Below, piece after piece: positions 41,988 to 50,557 of a stretch of DNA of 64,000 bases (position 1 is its first letter; each line of letters begins with the position of its first letter). Both the position numbers and the translations under genes were made by a program. A model generated the notes under the pieces. It saw only the letters and a list, made by a program, of their open reading frames with translations. It did not search any database and was not told the origin of the DNA. Source of the stretch: Sphingopyxis sp. JAI108 (GTDB taxonomy: Bacteria > Pseudomonadota > Alphaproteobacteria > Sphingomonadales > Sphingomonadaceae); NCBI RefSeq assembly GCF_013410105.1, contig NZ_JACCCJ010000001.1:310001-374000 (forward strand). The letters are read 5' to 3'.

Positions 41988-42563
41988 TCAGTTGCCGAGC
42001 GAGGCGGCGACGACCTCAAGGCCGTTGCCGGGTTTCCAGTCGTTCTGCACCCAGACGGGCGCCTTGAAGCTCGGCGCCTCTTCGCGGGTGCCGTCGGCGT
42101 AGATGAAGCCCTGCACCGGATTGGCGCGCAGGCCGAGATCGCCGATCGGGGCATACCAGACGCGCACCATGCTCCAGTCGCCGGCGTCGCTGACATCGAC
42201 GACGCGAACGTCACGCTCGATCTGGCCGCGGCGGCCGTTGATCGGCGACCAGTTGGCATGGTCGATCAGGATCTCGCGGTCGCTGACGATCTTCTTGACC
42301 ACCGCGACATGGCCCATCGGCATGCCGCGCGTGCCGGCGAAGGCCATGACGGCCCCCTTCCGCGGCTCTTCGCCGCGCGCATAGGTGCCGGCGGCCTGCG
42401 ACCACCAGGTCTTGGCATTGCCGCGGATTTCGACGCCCGATTCGGCGCGGGCGAAGGGGACGCATTGCAGATAATCGCGGGCCGCGGCGGGAATGCTCGC
42501 GAACAGTCCGGTGACGGTCATCACGGACGCGATGGCGGCAGCCAGGTAACGACGATGGAGCAT
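41988..42563 (-). CDS. Secreted CHAP-domain hydrolase
   Basis: A 191-residue exported protein with a signal peptide (1-28, ending PAAARD) and a CHAP (cysteine, histidine-dependent amidohydrolase/peptidase) domain. The catalytic Cys34 lies in YLQCVPFAR and His85 in MGHVAVVKK, followed by ILIDHANWS. CHAP enzymes cleave peptidoglycan cross-links. No second cell-wall-binding domain is present. ATG 42563 begins the signal peptide; a longer frame to 42698 is not supported. It follows the GGDEF-EAL gene on the same strand with a 165-bp gap. Confidence 0.88.
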   Translation of the reverse strand: MLHRRYLAAAIASVMTVTGLFASIPAAARDYLQCVPFARAESGVEIRGNAKTWWSQAAGTYARGEEPRKGAVMAFAGTRGMPMGHVAVVKKIVSDREILIDHANWSPINGRRGQIERDVRVVDVSDAGDWSMVRVWYAPIGDLGLRANPVQGFIYADGTREEAPSFKAPVWVQNDWKPGNGLEVVAASLGN

Positions 42564-42728
42564 GGAATGCGACCCCCCAATGCTTGTCTTCAAGCGTTGC
42601 AGGGTCTTTGCCACGCCCTGCGGCGTCCACCACCCGTCTAGCGACGAATCGCGCCACGGATGCGGTGGGCGGGGGAACCTTTTGTTAAGGCGTTCCATTC
42701 GTCGCGAAGGGACTTCGCTTGGTCGCCG

Positions 42729-45083
42729 TCACGCAGCGACGGTCGCCACGTCGCCCGGACGGCGGAACAGGGTCAGCACGTCGGCGGCGGGCATCGGACG
42801 TCCGTAATAATAGCCCTGGATATTGCTGCACCCGAAACTGCGCAGCGTTTCGACCTCGAGCTCGGTTTCGGCCCCCTCGGCGGTCGTCGACATGCCGAGG
42901 CTGTCGGCGAGCGCGACGACGGCGCGGATGATCGCGATCGATTCGATGCTGCCCTTGGCGGCGCCGACGACGAAGCTGCGGTCGACCTTGATCGTCGAAA
43001 ATTGCGTCTTGCGCAGATAGCCGAGCGACGAATAGCCGGTGCCGAAATCGTCGAGCGACAGGCGGATGCCGAGCCCGATCAGCTGGTCGAGCAATTGCGC
43101 CGCGCCGCCGCCGTCGCGCAGGAAGACGCTTTCGGTGACCTCGATTTCCAGCCGTTGCGGCGGAAGCCCGCTCTGCGCCAGCGCCGAGACGACGACCGAG
43201 GCGAAGCTGGGATCGGTGAGCTGGTCGGCGGACACGTTGATCGCGACCTTCAGGTTCGAAGGCCATTTCATCGCCTCGTGACATGCGGTGCGCAAAACCC
43301 ATTCGCCGATCGGCGAAATCAGGCGCGCATCCTCGGCCAGCGGGATGAAGCGGCCGGGCGAGACGTTGCCGAGCTTCTTGTTGTGCCAGCGGATCAGCGC
43401 CTCGAAGCCGTTCAAGGTGCCGTCGGCGGCGGTGACGACGGGCTGGTAATAGAGCTCGAACTCGCCGCGTTCGAGCGCGCCGCGCAATTCCTGCTCCATC
43501 ACGCGCCGTTCCTCGGCCTGCGCGTGCAACGATGCGACATAGGCGGCGACGACATTGCCGCCCTTGTCCTTCGACTTGTAGAGCGCGAGGTCGGCGTTGC
43601 GGGTCAGCGTCTCGACCGTCGCGCCGTCGGTCGGGCCGATCGCGAAGCCGATGCTGGCGCCGACGAACAATTGATGATTGTCGACCACATAGGGGCGGCT
43701 GATCGCGGTGATGATCCGCTGCGCCAGCTCTTCGGCGGCGTCGGCCGAGGGGACATTGTGGAGCACGACGGCGAATTCGTCGCCGCCGAGCCGGCCGCAG
43801 GTCATCCCGCGTTCCATCAGCCCCTTGAGCCGCGCCGCGACCTGCGCGAGCAATTTGTCGCCGACGGGGTGGCCCAGCGTATCGTTGACCGCCTTGAAGC
43901 GGTCGAGGTCGATCATGAGCAGCGCGCAGCGCGATTTCGCCTCGACCGCGTGGGTCAGCGCGCGGGCGAGATCCTCGTTGAGGCTGAGGCGGTTGGGGAG
44001 GCCCGTGAGATTGTCGAATCGCGCCATCTTGGCAATCTGTTCGGCGGTCGCGCGCTTTTCGGTGACGTCCGAGCCGACGCCGCGGAAGCCGAGGAACTTG
44101 CCCGTTTCGTCGAGGCGCGGCGAAGCGGACAATTCCCACCAGCGCGGCGCGCCGCCGATCGTCACCGGGACGATCAGGTTCGAGAAACTTTCGCGCCGCT
44201 TCATCCGCTCGGCCATGTCGTGCAGGCTTTTCGGGAACAGGCCGGTTTCCCATGCATCACCCGAAAGCGCCTGCAGCAGCGGTATGCCCTCGAGCCCCTC
44301 GGTGCTGCTGCCGAGCGCATAGGCGAGGCGCGGCGACACATGGACGAGGCGGCGGCTGTTGTCGGTCTGCCACAGCCAGTCGGCAGAAGTTTCCTCGAAT
44401 TCGCGCAGGAGCAGGCTGACCGTCTCGGTCTTTTCGTGCAGCGTCTCTTCGGCGCGGCGGAAGCGGATATGGCTCTGCGCGAAGCGGATGCAGAAAGCGG
44501 AGAGCAGGAAGCCCGCGACGAGCGCGACGGCGGCGAGCTGCGGCGCGCCGGCCCGCGTCAGCGCGGCGGCGGCCGACAGCGAAACAGGGATGATGAACAG
44601 CATACAGGCGAGCGGGACGCTGTGCGCGACGATCGACAGGGTGACCATCATCAGCACCGCGATCGTCCACATCGACAGGACATGGTCGAGCGTCGGAGCG
44701 AGCCCCTGCAACCAGAAGGGCGCGCCCCAGAGCAGCGCCGAATAGAGCGCGTGGCGATTGCACAGCCGATATTCGGCCATTCCCGACAATTTGGGATCGC
44801 CGAGCGGCAGGCGGTTGAACTTTCCAAACGACCAGAGCGCGAAGGCGAGGGCGCAGGCGAGCCATCCGGCCGCGATTGCAAAGGGCGTGCTGTGGACCAT
44901 GGTGAAGGCGGCGACGAACGCCATGCCGATGCCCATCAACAGGCGCAGCGAACCGCGGCCGCGAAGCGGCGCGAGCTGGAGCTGGCGGAGGTTGCCGATG
45001 TCCTGATTTCGCGGGCCCAGCCCCAACAGGGCCCGCACAGGTATCTCTTCGGCAGCAATAGGGTCGGTCAGCAGGCTTTTCAC
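42729..45083 (-). CDS. Membrane PAS-GGDEF-EAL c-di-GMP enzyme
   Basis: A 784-residue protein with a multi-helix membrane region (about 50-200), a PAS-like domain (about 225-345), a GGDEF domain with the intact motif at 433-437 (GRLGGDEFAVVLH) and an EAL domain with EALIRW at 561-566, plus downstream DDFGTGYSSLGYLR. Both domains retain their signature residues, so it may make and break cyclic di-GMP, or one half may be regulatory. Metal and substrate residues beyond the signatures were not all checked. It presumably tunes motility, adhesion or envelope functions. It is a stand-alone gene. Confidence 0.93.
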   Translation of the reverse strand: MKSLLTDPIAAEEIPVRALLGLGPRNQDIGNLRQLQLAPLRGRGSLRLLMGIGMAFVAAFTMVHSTPFAIAAGWLACALAFALWSFGKFNRLPLGDPKLSGMAEYRLCNRHALYSALLWGAPFWLQGLAPTLDHVLSMWTIAVLMMVTLSIVAHSVPLACMLFIIPVSLSAAAALTRAGAPQLAAVALVAGFLLSAFCIRFAQSHIRFRRAEETLHEKTETVSLLLREFEETSADWLWQTDNSRRLVHVSPRLAYALGSSTEGLEGIPLLQALSGDAWETGLFPKSLHDMAERMKRRESFSNLIVPVTIGGAPRWWELSASPRLDETGKFLGFRGVGSDVTEKRATAEQIAKMARFDNLTGLPNRLSLNEDLARALTHAVEAKSRCALLMIDLDRFKAVNDTLGHPVGDKLLAQVAARLKGLMERGMTCGRLGGDEFAVVLHNVPSADAAEELAQRIITAISRPYVVDNHQLFVGASIGFAIGPTDGATVETLTRNADLALYKSKDKGGNVVAAYVASLHAQAEERRVMEQELRGALERGEFELYYQPVVTAADGTLNGFEALIRWHNKKLGNVSPGRFIPLAEDARLISPIGEWVLRTACHEAMKWPSNLKVAINVSADQLTDPSFASVVVSALAQSGLPPQRLEIEVTESVFLRDGGGAAQLLDQLIGLGIRLSLDDFGTGYSSLGYLRKTQFSTIKVDRSFVVGAAKGSIESIAIIRAVVALADSLGMSTTAEGAETELEVETLRSFGCSNIQGYYYGRPMPAADVLTLFRRPGDVATVAA

Positions 45084-45210
45084 GCCCGCGGTTCTAGCGC
45101 GCGGGTATTACCCGAAGGTAACCATCGCGCTGTTCGGGTGCGAATTTCTGTGCCGGCGAGGGACAGCGCAGGCGGCGGCTGCGAGCGTCGGTTTTGGGGT
45201 GGAAAGCGGA

Positions 45211-45696
45211 CTAACGCTTTGGCGGCGGCGTGGGCACGTAAATCGGATTTGGATTCTTCCCCCCAACGCACAAATTGAAATCGCCGGCCTCGCGGTCGCG
45301 AAATCGGGTCGGCCAGCCGCCCAAGCAATCGGTCGGCGTTGTGTCGATGCCTCGCACAATGGCGATCGACATTGAGCGAATACGCGCCTCTCCGATCAGG
45401 CAATTCACTTTCTCAGGTGGGGTTACATCTAGGGCGATGAACGAAGAGGATGCAGCGTCATTGCCGCCAGCGTCCGTCAAAAAGGCTTCTATCTTACAGT
45501 CTCGCAGCACCTTAAGGCTTGCGGGGCCCTCCGTTTCAGGCTTGTAATCCGGTCCGAGAATATAATCAAAATCGTCGTCAACGAGACGGAGATATAGCGG
45601 CTGCTGATCATCCCGATGCCACAGCGTCGCGGCTCCCCACGCACAAATGCCAAGAGCCGCCCCGGTTAGCACGCCTACCAGAAATTTCCGGTTCAT
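45211..45696 (-). CDS. Hypothetical membrane-anchored protein
   Basis: A 161-residue protein with one N-terminal signal anchor (MNRKFLVGVLTGAALGICAW) and a soluble domain without recognised motifs. Four cysteines in the soluble domain (DCKIEAF, NCLIGEA, DCLGGWP, NLCVGGK) could form disulfides in the periplasm. The C-terminus is proline-rich (YVPTPPPKR). Its codon use looks somewhat less GC-biased than its neighbours. It lies between the GGDEF-EAL gene and a palindromic repeat. Function unknown. Confidence 0.7.
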   Translation of the reverse strand: MNRKFLVGVLTGAALGICAWGAATLWHRDDQQPLYLRLVDDDFDYILGPDYKPETEGPASLKVLRDCKIEAFLTDAGGNDAASSSFIALDVTPPEKVNCLIGEARIRSMSIAIVRGIDTTPTDCLGGWPTRFRDREAGDFNLCVGGKNPNPIYVPTPPPKR

Positions 45697-45773
45697 GGGA
45701 ATCCTTGCCGGTTGTTGCCACCGTCACATTCGTTGAAGATCCAAACGTCCGCAATCGGTCGTTTTCAGACCTT

Positions 45774-45846
45774 CGTCATCCCGGACTTGATCCGGGATCC
45801 ACTGCGGCGTTGAAGTCGTGGACCCCGGATCAAGTCCGGGGTGACG
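45774..45846. repeat. Long palindromic intergenic repeat
   Basis: Two 29-bp arms (45774-45802 and 45818-45846), complementary except for two mismatches, flank a 15-bp centre. Each arm contains its own palindrome with the core CCCGGACTTGATCCGGG. It starts CGTCA and ends TGACG. Elements of this kind are scattered between genes in many sphingomonads. It lies 47 bp from the FAAL stop. Confidence 0.75.
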
Positions 45847-45892
45847 GTTCAAAAGAATGTCCACTTCCGGTCGAAACCGGACGCGCCCGGCG

Positions 45893-47644
45893 TTATGCTG
45901 CCATCGCGAAGGGCTGGATTTCCCCGGCGAGATATTGCGCGCGCGCCTTCGAGCGGCTGAGCTTGCCCGAGCTGGTGCGCGGCAGGGTGCGCGGCGGGAT
46001 CAGTTCGATCAGGCAGTTCATGCCGGTGATCGCGCGGACGCGGTCGCGGATCGTCTCGCGCAGCGCGAGCCGCTCGGCCTCGTCGCTGGTGCGGCACTGG
46101 ACGAGCACCGCGGGGGTTTCCTCGCCGCCCGGCGTGGTGATCGCGAAGGCCGCGATATCGCCCGACTTGAAGCCCGGCAGCTGCTCGACCGCCCACTCGA
46201 TATCCTGCGGCCAGTGATTCTTGCCGTTGATGATGATCATGTCCTTGGCGCGGCCGACGATATAGATGTAACCGTCCGACAAATATCCCATATCGCCGGT
46301 GTCGAGCCAGCCGTCCTTCATGCAGGCGGCGGTCGATTCGGGGTCGCGATAATAGCCGGTCATCAGCGAGGGGCCGGTGCACCACACCTTGCCGACGGTC
46401 TGGTCGGGCAGCGCATTGCCCGCTTCGTCGCGGACCTCGATCACCATGTCGCGCGCGGCGCGGCCGCAGTTGACGATCGCACGGTAGCGCGTCGGACGGC
46501 CCGAATCATTCGCGGCGCCCGACAATTCGGTTTCCTCGACCAGTTCGACGACAATGCCTTCGCCCGGCGGCATGATGCTGACCGCGAGCGTCGCTTCGGC
46601 GAGGCCATAGCTCGGCAGAAAGGCGCTCGCCTTGAACCCGGCGTCGGCAAAGGCGTCGACGAAGCTCTGCATCACGTCGGGGCGGATCATGTCGGCGCCA
46701 TTGCCCGCGACGCGCCAGCGCGACAGGTCGAAGCGGTCGGCGACATGCGTCTGGCTCGACACGCGGCGCGCGCAGATGTCGTAGCCGAAGGTTGGCGAGT
46801 AGCTGAGCGTCGTGCCGCTGTTGCGGCTGATCAGATCGAGCCAGGCGAGCGGACGGCGGGCGAAATCCTCGGTCTTCAGATAATCGACCGACACCTGGTT
46901 GGCGACCGGCGAGAGCAGGCAGCCGACGAGGCCCATGTCGTGATACCAGGGGAGCCACGAAATGCAGCGGTCGCTGTCCTGAAGCTCCATGCCGTGGCTG
47001 TGCGCGGCGAGATTGTTGAGCAGCGCGGCGTGGGTCACGGCGACGCCGTGCGGAAAGCGCGTCGAGCCACTGCTGTACTGGAGATAGCAGGTCTCGTCGG
47101 TCTTTTGCTCGGGCAGCGCCGCGACGGGGGCGGCGCGCTTTTCGAATTCGCTCCAGTCGACCGGCTGCACATTCTGCTGTTCGGCCGCCTCGGTCGCCAT
47201 CGCGGCGATTTCGGGCGGGAAAAACAGCAGCTTGGGGTCGCAGCTCGTGAGCTGGACGACGAGCTGGCCGACATAGGAATCGCGCCCGCCGAAGCTGGTC
47301 GGCAGCGGCAGCGGCACCGGCCACGCGCCGGCGTAGATGGTTCCGAAGAAGAGCGCGGCGAATTCGGCGCCGGTTTCGGCGATCAGCGCGATGCGGTCGT
47401 TCGGCTGCACGCCCGCCGCGATCAGGCGGTAAGCGGTGGCCAGCGCGTCGGCCTTGAGTTCGCTGTACGGATAGGGACGCACCAGCTTTCCGCGCGGATC
47501 GTGGAAATTGAGCCCGCGCGAACCGCGCGCGGCATAATCGAGTGCCTCGCCCACGGTCGCGAAGTCGGAAAAGCGGCGCGGCTGCGCGCATTCGGTTGGC
47601 GTCGGCACGAGCGTATCGGCCGAGTTCATGTCGGTATCGGTCAT
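45893..47644 (-). CDS. Fatty acyl-AMP ligase (FAAL)
   Basis: A 583-residue member of the acyl-adenylate-forming superfamily, FAAL branch. The phosphate-binding motif is YLQYSSGSTRFPHGV, with ISWLPWYHDMGLVG, SYGLAEATL, the A7-like DGWLDTGDMGYL and RAKDMIIINGKNHWPQDIE. FAALs activate fatty acids as acyl-AMP for transfer to a carrier protein, usually on a PKS or NRPS. None is nearby. Start is uncertain: ATG 47644 or 47707, neither with a good ribosome-binding site; the conserved part begins at about residue 25. The final GKLSRSKAR supplies the C-terminal catalytic Lys region. Confidence 0.9.
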   Translation of the reverse strand: MTDTDMNSADTLVPTPTECAQPRRFSDFATVGEALDYAARGSRGLNFHDPRGKLVRPYPYSELKADALATAYRLIAAGVQPNDRIALIAETGAEFAALFFGTIYAGAWPVPLPLPTSFGGRDSYVGQLVVQLTSCDPKLLFFPPEIAAMATEAAEQQNVQPVDWSEFEKRAAPVAALPEQKTDETCYLQYSSGSTRFPHGVAVTHAALLNNLAAHSHGMELQDSDRCISWLPWYHDMGLVGCLLSPVANQVSVDYLKTEDFARRPLAWLDLISRNSGTTLSYSPTFGYDICARRVSSQTHVADRFDLSRWRVAGNGADMIRPDVMQSFVDAFADAGFKASAFLPSYGLAEATLAVSIMPPGEGIVVELVEETELSGAANDSGRPTRYRAIVNCGRAARDMVIEVRDEAGNALPDQTVGKVWCTGPSLMTGYYRDPESTAACMKDGWLDTGDMGYLSDGYIYIVGRAKDMIIINGKNHWPQDIEWAVEQLPGFKSGDIAAFAITTPGGEETPAVLVQCRTSDEAERLALRETIRDRVRAITGMNCLIELIPPRTLPRTSSGKLSRSKARAQYLAGEIQPFAMAA

Positions 47645-47824
47645 AGGAGCTGCGACATCCCGCGATACGGGCCGTGCGGCAACAAGCATGTCATCTTTCT
47701 GAGCCATGTTGAGGTGCGCGAACCCTGTGTTGTTTGAACAAATCGCCCATTTCCGGGCTTTATCGCCCGATATGGCGGTGTTGATCGTTCTCAATCGGGC
47801 CCGACTGTGGCACAAACATGGCAT

Positions 47825-48397
47825 ATGGCCAATCGCCGCGCTCCCCCCGACCGATCGAAAAGGCCTCTCGGCGCGGCGAAGCTCGACGAACTGGCGCTCG
47901 CCTATGTTGCGCGATTCGCGACGAGCCGCGCGAAACTGATGCGCTATCTTGCCAGAAAAGTCCGCGAATCCGAATGGATAGACGAAAATGACGTCATGAC
48001 GGCGTGCGAGGCGATCGCCGACCGGATGGAGCGGCTCCATTATCTCGACGACCGCCAATATGCGGCGATGCGCGCCGGCGCGATGACGCGGCGCGGGCTC
48101 GGGGTGCGGCGGGTGAAGGCGCAGCTCTATGCCGACGGCATCGCCGAGCAGGACAGCGGCGAGGCGATCGAGGCGGCGGAGGGGGTCGCCCTCGCGGCCG
48201 CCGTCGGTTTCGCGCGGCGGCGGCGGTTCGGGCCGTTCGCGATGCGGACGAGCGACGATCCGAAGCAGCGCGAGCGGCAACTCGCCGCCTTCCTGCGCGC
48301 CGGGCACAGCCTGGCGATCGCGCATCGCATCCTTGCCGTCGCGCCGGGGGACGACGCCGCGCTGGCGGCGCTGGACGAGGAAGCGGCGCTCGATTAG
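47825..48397 (+). CDS. recX: RecX-family regulatory protein
   Basis: A 190-residue helical protein with the RecX repeats: LDELALAYVARFATSRAKLMRYLARK and RLHYLDDRQYAAMRAGAMTRRG followed by RRVKAQLYADGIAEQDSG. RecX binds RecA filaments and modulates recombination. A GTG at 47807 would add six residues; ATG 47825 is more natural. The gene is divergent from the FAAL gene and is not linked to recA here, which is usual in alphaproteobacteria. Confidence 0.85.
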   Translation: MANRRAPPDRSKRPLGAAKLDELALAYVARFATSRAKLMRYLARKVRESEWIDENDVMTACEAIADRMERLHYLDDRQYAAMRAGAMTRRGLGVRRVKAQLYADGIAEQDSGEAIEAAEGVALAAAVGFARRRRFGPFAMRTSDDPKQRERQLAAFLRAGHSLAIAHRILAVAPGDDAALAALDEEAALD

Positions 48398-48426
48398 GGC
48401 GGGGCGGCCCGATAAAGGAACTGCCG

Positions 48427-48888
48427 ATGCGTGCCATATTGACCGCCCTTGCCCTGTCGTTCGCGCTGCCGATGGCGGCGTGCAGTCGCGATGCCAGCGA
48501 GGCCGAAAGCGCCGCGACGATCCCCGTGACGATCACGATGGCGGGCAAGGCGCACCGGTTCGATGTCGAAGTCGCGCGCACCGACGAAGAGCAGGATCGC
48601 GGCCTGATGTTCCGCACCAGCCTGCCCGAGGGCGGCGGGATGCTGTTCCCCTTCGCAAAACCGCGGATCGGCAGCTTCTGGATGAAGAATACGCTGATCC
48701 CGCTCGACATGATCTTCATCCGCGCCGACGGCAGCATCGACCGGATCGCCGAAAATACCATCCCCGAATCGCTCGAACCCGTGGTGAGCGGCGGCGAGGT
48801 TGGCGCCGTGCTCGAACTCGCGGGCGGGACCGCGGCCCGGCTCGGCATCGACGAGACGGCGACGGTGACGTGGAAAGACAAGAAATAG
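48427..48888 (+). CDS. DUF192 lipoprotein
   Basis: A 153-residue exported DUF192 protein. The N-terminus (MRAILTALALSFALPMAACS) looks like a lipoprotein signal with Cys19. The DUF192 domain covers about 31-150 (VEVARTDEEQDRGLMFRTSL, GMLFPFAKPRIGSFWMKNTL, IPLDMIFIRADG). The family binds no known ligand with certainty. AAAGGAAC precedes ATG 48427. It lies 29 bp after recX and 60 bp before the NDUFA12 gene on the same strand, so these may form one transcript. Confidence 0.88.
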   Translation: MRAILTALALSFALPMAACSRDASEAESAATIPVTITMAGKAHRFDVEVARTDEEQDRGLMFRTSLPEGGGMLFPFAKPRIGSFWMKNTLIPLDMIFIRADGSIDRIAENTIPESLEPVVSGGEVGAVLELAGGTAARLGIDETATVTWKDKK

Positions 48889-48948
48889 CGGCGCGCGGCG
48901 CGGTTTGACGCTTGCAGACCGCGCGCGCTTGCCTGTAAACGCCACCCC

Positions 48949-49335
48949 ATGAGCATTTTGGGCAAGATTTTCACCTGGTGGGACGGTGCGACCGTCGGCA
49001 CGCTGCTGAACAGCTGGAGCACGGGCGAGAAGGTCGGCGAGGACAGCCTCGGCAACCGCTATTTCCGCGCGAAGAAGGGCGGCCGCCGCTGGGTGATCTA
49101 TAATGGGTCGAACGATGCGAGCCGGGTGCCGCCCGAATGGCACGGCTGGCTGCACGGCACGTTCGACGAGTTGCCGACCGATGTCCTTCCCGCGCCGCGC
49201 GCATGGGAAAAGGAAGCGAGCGCGAACCTGACCGGCAGCACGGGCGCCTATCGCCCCGCCGGCGCGCTCGAACGGGGTGGCCGCCGCGCCGCCGCGACGG
49301 GCGATTACGAGGCCTGGCGGCCCGGCGCCGAGTGA
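48949..49335 (+). CDS. NDUFA12-type NADH:ubiquinone oxidoreductase subunit
   Basis: A 128-residue protein of the NDUFA12/B17.2 family, an accessory subunit of complex I that alphaproteobacteria share with mitochondria. Signature segments are IFTWWDGATVGTLLNSW, DSLGNRYFRAKKGGRRWVIY and VPPEWHGWLHGTFDELP. It binds the peripheral arm of complex I. Its stop overlaps the GTG start of the DUF2155 lipoprotein gene, an alphaproteobacterial gene order. The rest of complex I is not in this window. Confidence 0.93.
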   Translation: MSILGKIFTWWDGATVGTLLNSWSTGEKVGEDSLGNRYFRAKKGGRRWVIYNGSNDASRVPPEWHGWLHGTFDELPTDVLPAPRAWEKEASANLTGSTGAYRPAGALERGGRRAAATGDYEAWRPGAE

Positions 49336-49991
49336 CCCCGCGCCGGGTTTCGACCGCGCTGACCGCGCTGCTGGCCGCGACCGCGCTGACGGCGTGCGAC
49401 CGGTCCCCGCAGGCGGGTGGCAGCGCGACGGTTCCGACAGTCGCGAAATCCGAACGCGTGCCGCAGGAAGTCGGCGGGATCGAGGGCGCGACGCCGATGG
49501 CCGAGCGCGTCGCCGTCGTCGGCTTGCTCAACAAGCGCAACGGCCTGGTCCGCGAGCTCGAGATGAAGCCCGGCGACTCGGCGCGCGTCGGCCGCGCGAT
49601 CGTGCGGCTGCGCGCGTGCGAGATCACCGCGCCGTGGGAGGATCCGCCCGAAACCGGGGCCTTCGTCCAGCTGACGGTGCAGGACCAGCGCGACGATAAA
49701 TGGTATCGTGTCTTTTCGGGCTGGATTTTCCGCGAGCGGCCCGACCGCAACGTGATCGAGCATCCGATCTACGACGTCTTCGTCAAAAGCTGCGCGATGA
49801 CATATCCGGGCGGCGAACCCGTCGCGCGAGAGGCGCCCAAGGCCGGCGCCGCGCCCAAGGCATCGAGCGCGCGCCAGTCGCCCGCGACGAACGGCGGCGA
49901 AGGAACGGCGACACCGGCCGCACCCGCTGTGCCGGCCCCGGTCGCGCCGCCCAAGGTCGCCGCGCCGTCGCCCCCCGCCAACACCGAATAA
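49332..49991 (+). CDS. DUF2155 lipoprotein
   Basis: A 219-residue exported protein. GTG 49332 overlaps the NDUFA12 stop (GTGA). The N-terminus carries a lipobox (LTAC, Cys22). The DUF2155 domain covers about 60-154 (VAVVGLLNKRNGLVRELEMK, RACEITAPWEDPPETGAFVQ, WYRVFSGWIFRERPDRN, HPIYDVFVKSC). The remaining 65 residues are Ala/Pro-rich and low-complexity. That tail is encoded by DNA that is antisense to the 3' end of aat: the two genes overlap by 223 bp, starting at about residue 146. Function of the family is unknown. Confidence 0.85.
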   Translation: MTPRRVSTALTALLAATALTACDRSPQAGGSATVPTVAKSERVPQEVGGIEGATPMAERVAVVGLLNKRNGLVRELEMKPGDSARVGRAIVRLRACEITAPWEDPPETGAFVQLTVQDQRDDKWYRVFSGWIFRERPDRNVIEHPIYDVFVKSCAMTYPGGEPVAREAPKAGAAPKASSARQSPATNGGEGTATPAAPAVPAPVAPPKVAAPSPPANTE

Positions 49992-50557
49992 AGCCGCGCG
50001 AGATAGTCGGCCTGGCGGATCTCGATCGCGCCGAGGCTGGCGAGGTGCGGCGTGAGGAACTGGCAGTCGAGCAGCTTCCACCCGCCCGCGATGAGCCGCG
50101 CGACGAGGTGCGCGAGCGCGACCTTTGACGCGTCGCGCGCCCGGCTGACCATCGATTCGCCGAAAAAGGCGCGGCCGAGCGTGACGCCGTAGAGGCCGCC
50201 GGCGAGTTCGCCGTCGAGCCAGCATTCGACGCTGTGCGCATGGCCGAGCTGGAACAACCGGTCGTAGCTCGCGCGGATGACGGGGTTGATCCACGTCGTC
50301 GGCCGGTCGTAGGCGGGTGCGGCGCAGAGCGCGACCATGTCGGCAAAGACGGTGTCGGTGGTGACGCGGAAGCGGTCCGACACGATGAGCTTTTTCAGGC
50401 TGTGCGACAGGTGGAAGCCACCCAGCGGCAGGATCGCGCGCAGGCGCGGTTCGACCCAATGGACCGACGGGTCGTCCGCCCCGTCGGCCATCGGGAAAAT
50501 GCCCTGCGCATAGGCGCTGAGCAGCAGCGCCGGATCGATGGATTCGATGGGCTTCAG
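49769..50557 (-). CDS. aat: Leucyl/phenylalanyl-tRNA-protein transferase
   Basis: Aat adds Leu or Phe to N-terminal Arg or Lys of proteins, marking them for ClpAP by the N-end rule. The family core is clear: IDPALLLSAYAQGIFPMADG, YDRLFQLGHAHSVECW, GGLYGVTLGRAFFGESMVSR and LLDCQFLTPHLASLGAIEI. The first ATG (50491) would cut off the conserved LLLSAYAQGIFP, so the start is probably CTG 50557, which overlaps the methyltransferase stop (CTGA). The C-terminus has a Gly/Ala-rich insertion (about 205-250) but keeps the conserved alphaproteobacterial end VIAQLLTKTS, all inside the 223-bp overlap with DUF2155. Confidence 0.88.
   Translation of the reverse strand: MKPIESIDPALLLSAYAQGIFPMADGADDPSVHWVEPRLRAILPLGGFHLSHSLKKLIVSDRFRVTTDTVFADMVALCAAPAYDRPTTWINPVIRASYDRLFQLGHAHSVECWLDGELAGGLYGVTLGRAFFGESMVSRARDASKVALAHLVARLIAGGWKLLDCQFLTPHLASLGAIEIRQADYLARLYSVLAGGDGAATLGGATGAGTAGAAGVAVPSPPFVAGDWRALDALGAAPALGASRATGSPPGYVIAQLLTKTS

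Noticed and set aside
42660..45278. 872-codon plus-strand frame opposite the GGDEF-EAL gene
   Set aside because: Same kind of antisense shadow, with no ribosome-binding site and no recognisable domain.
50491..50557. ATG at 50491 as the start of aat
   Set aside because: It would remove the conserved LLLSAYAQGIFP segment present in frame upstream, so a non-ATG start at 50557 is more likely.
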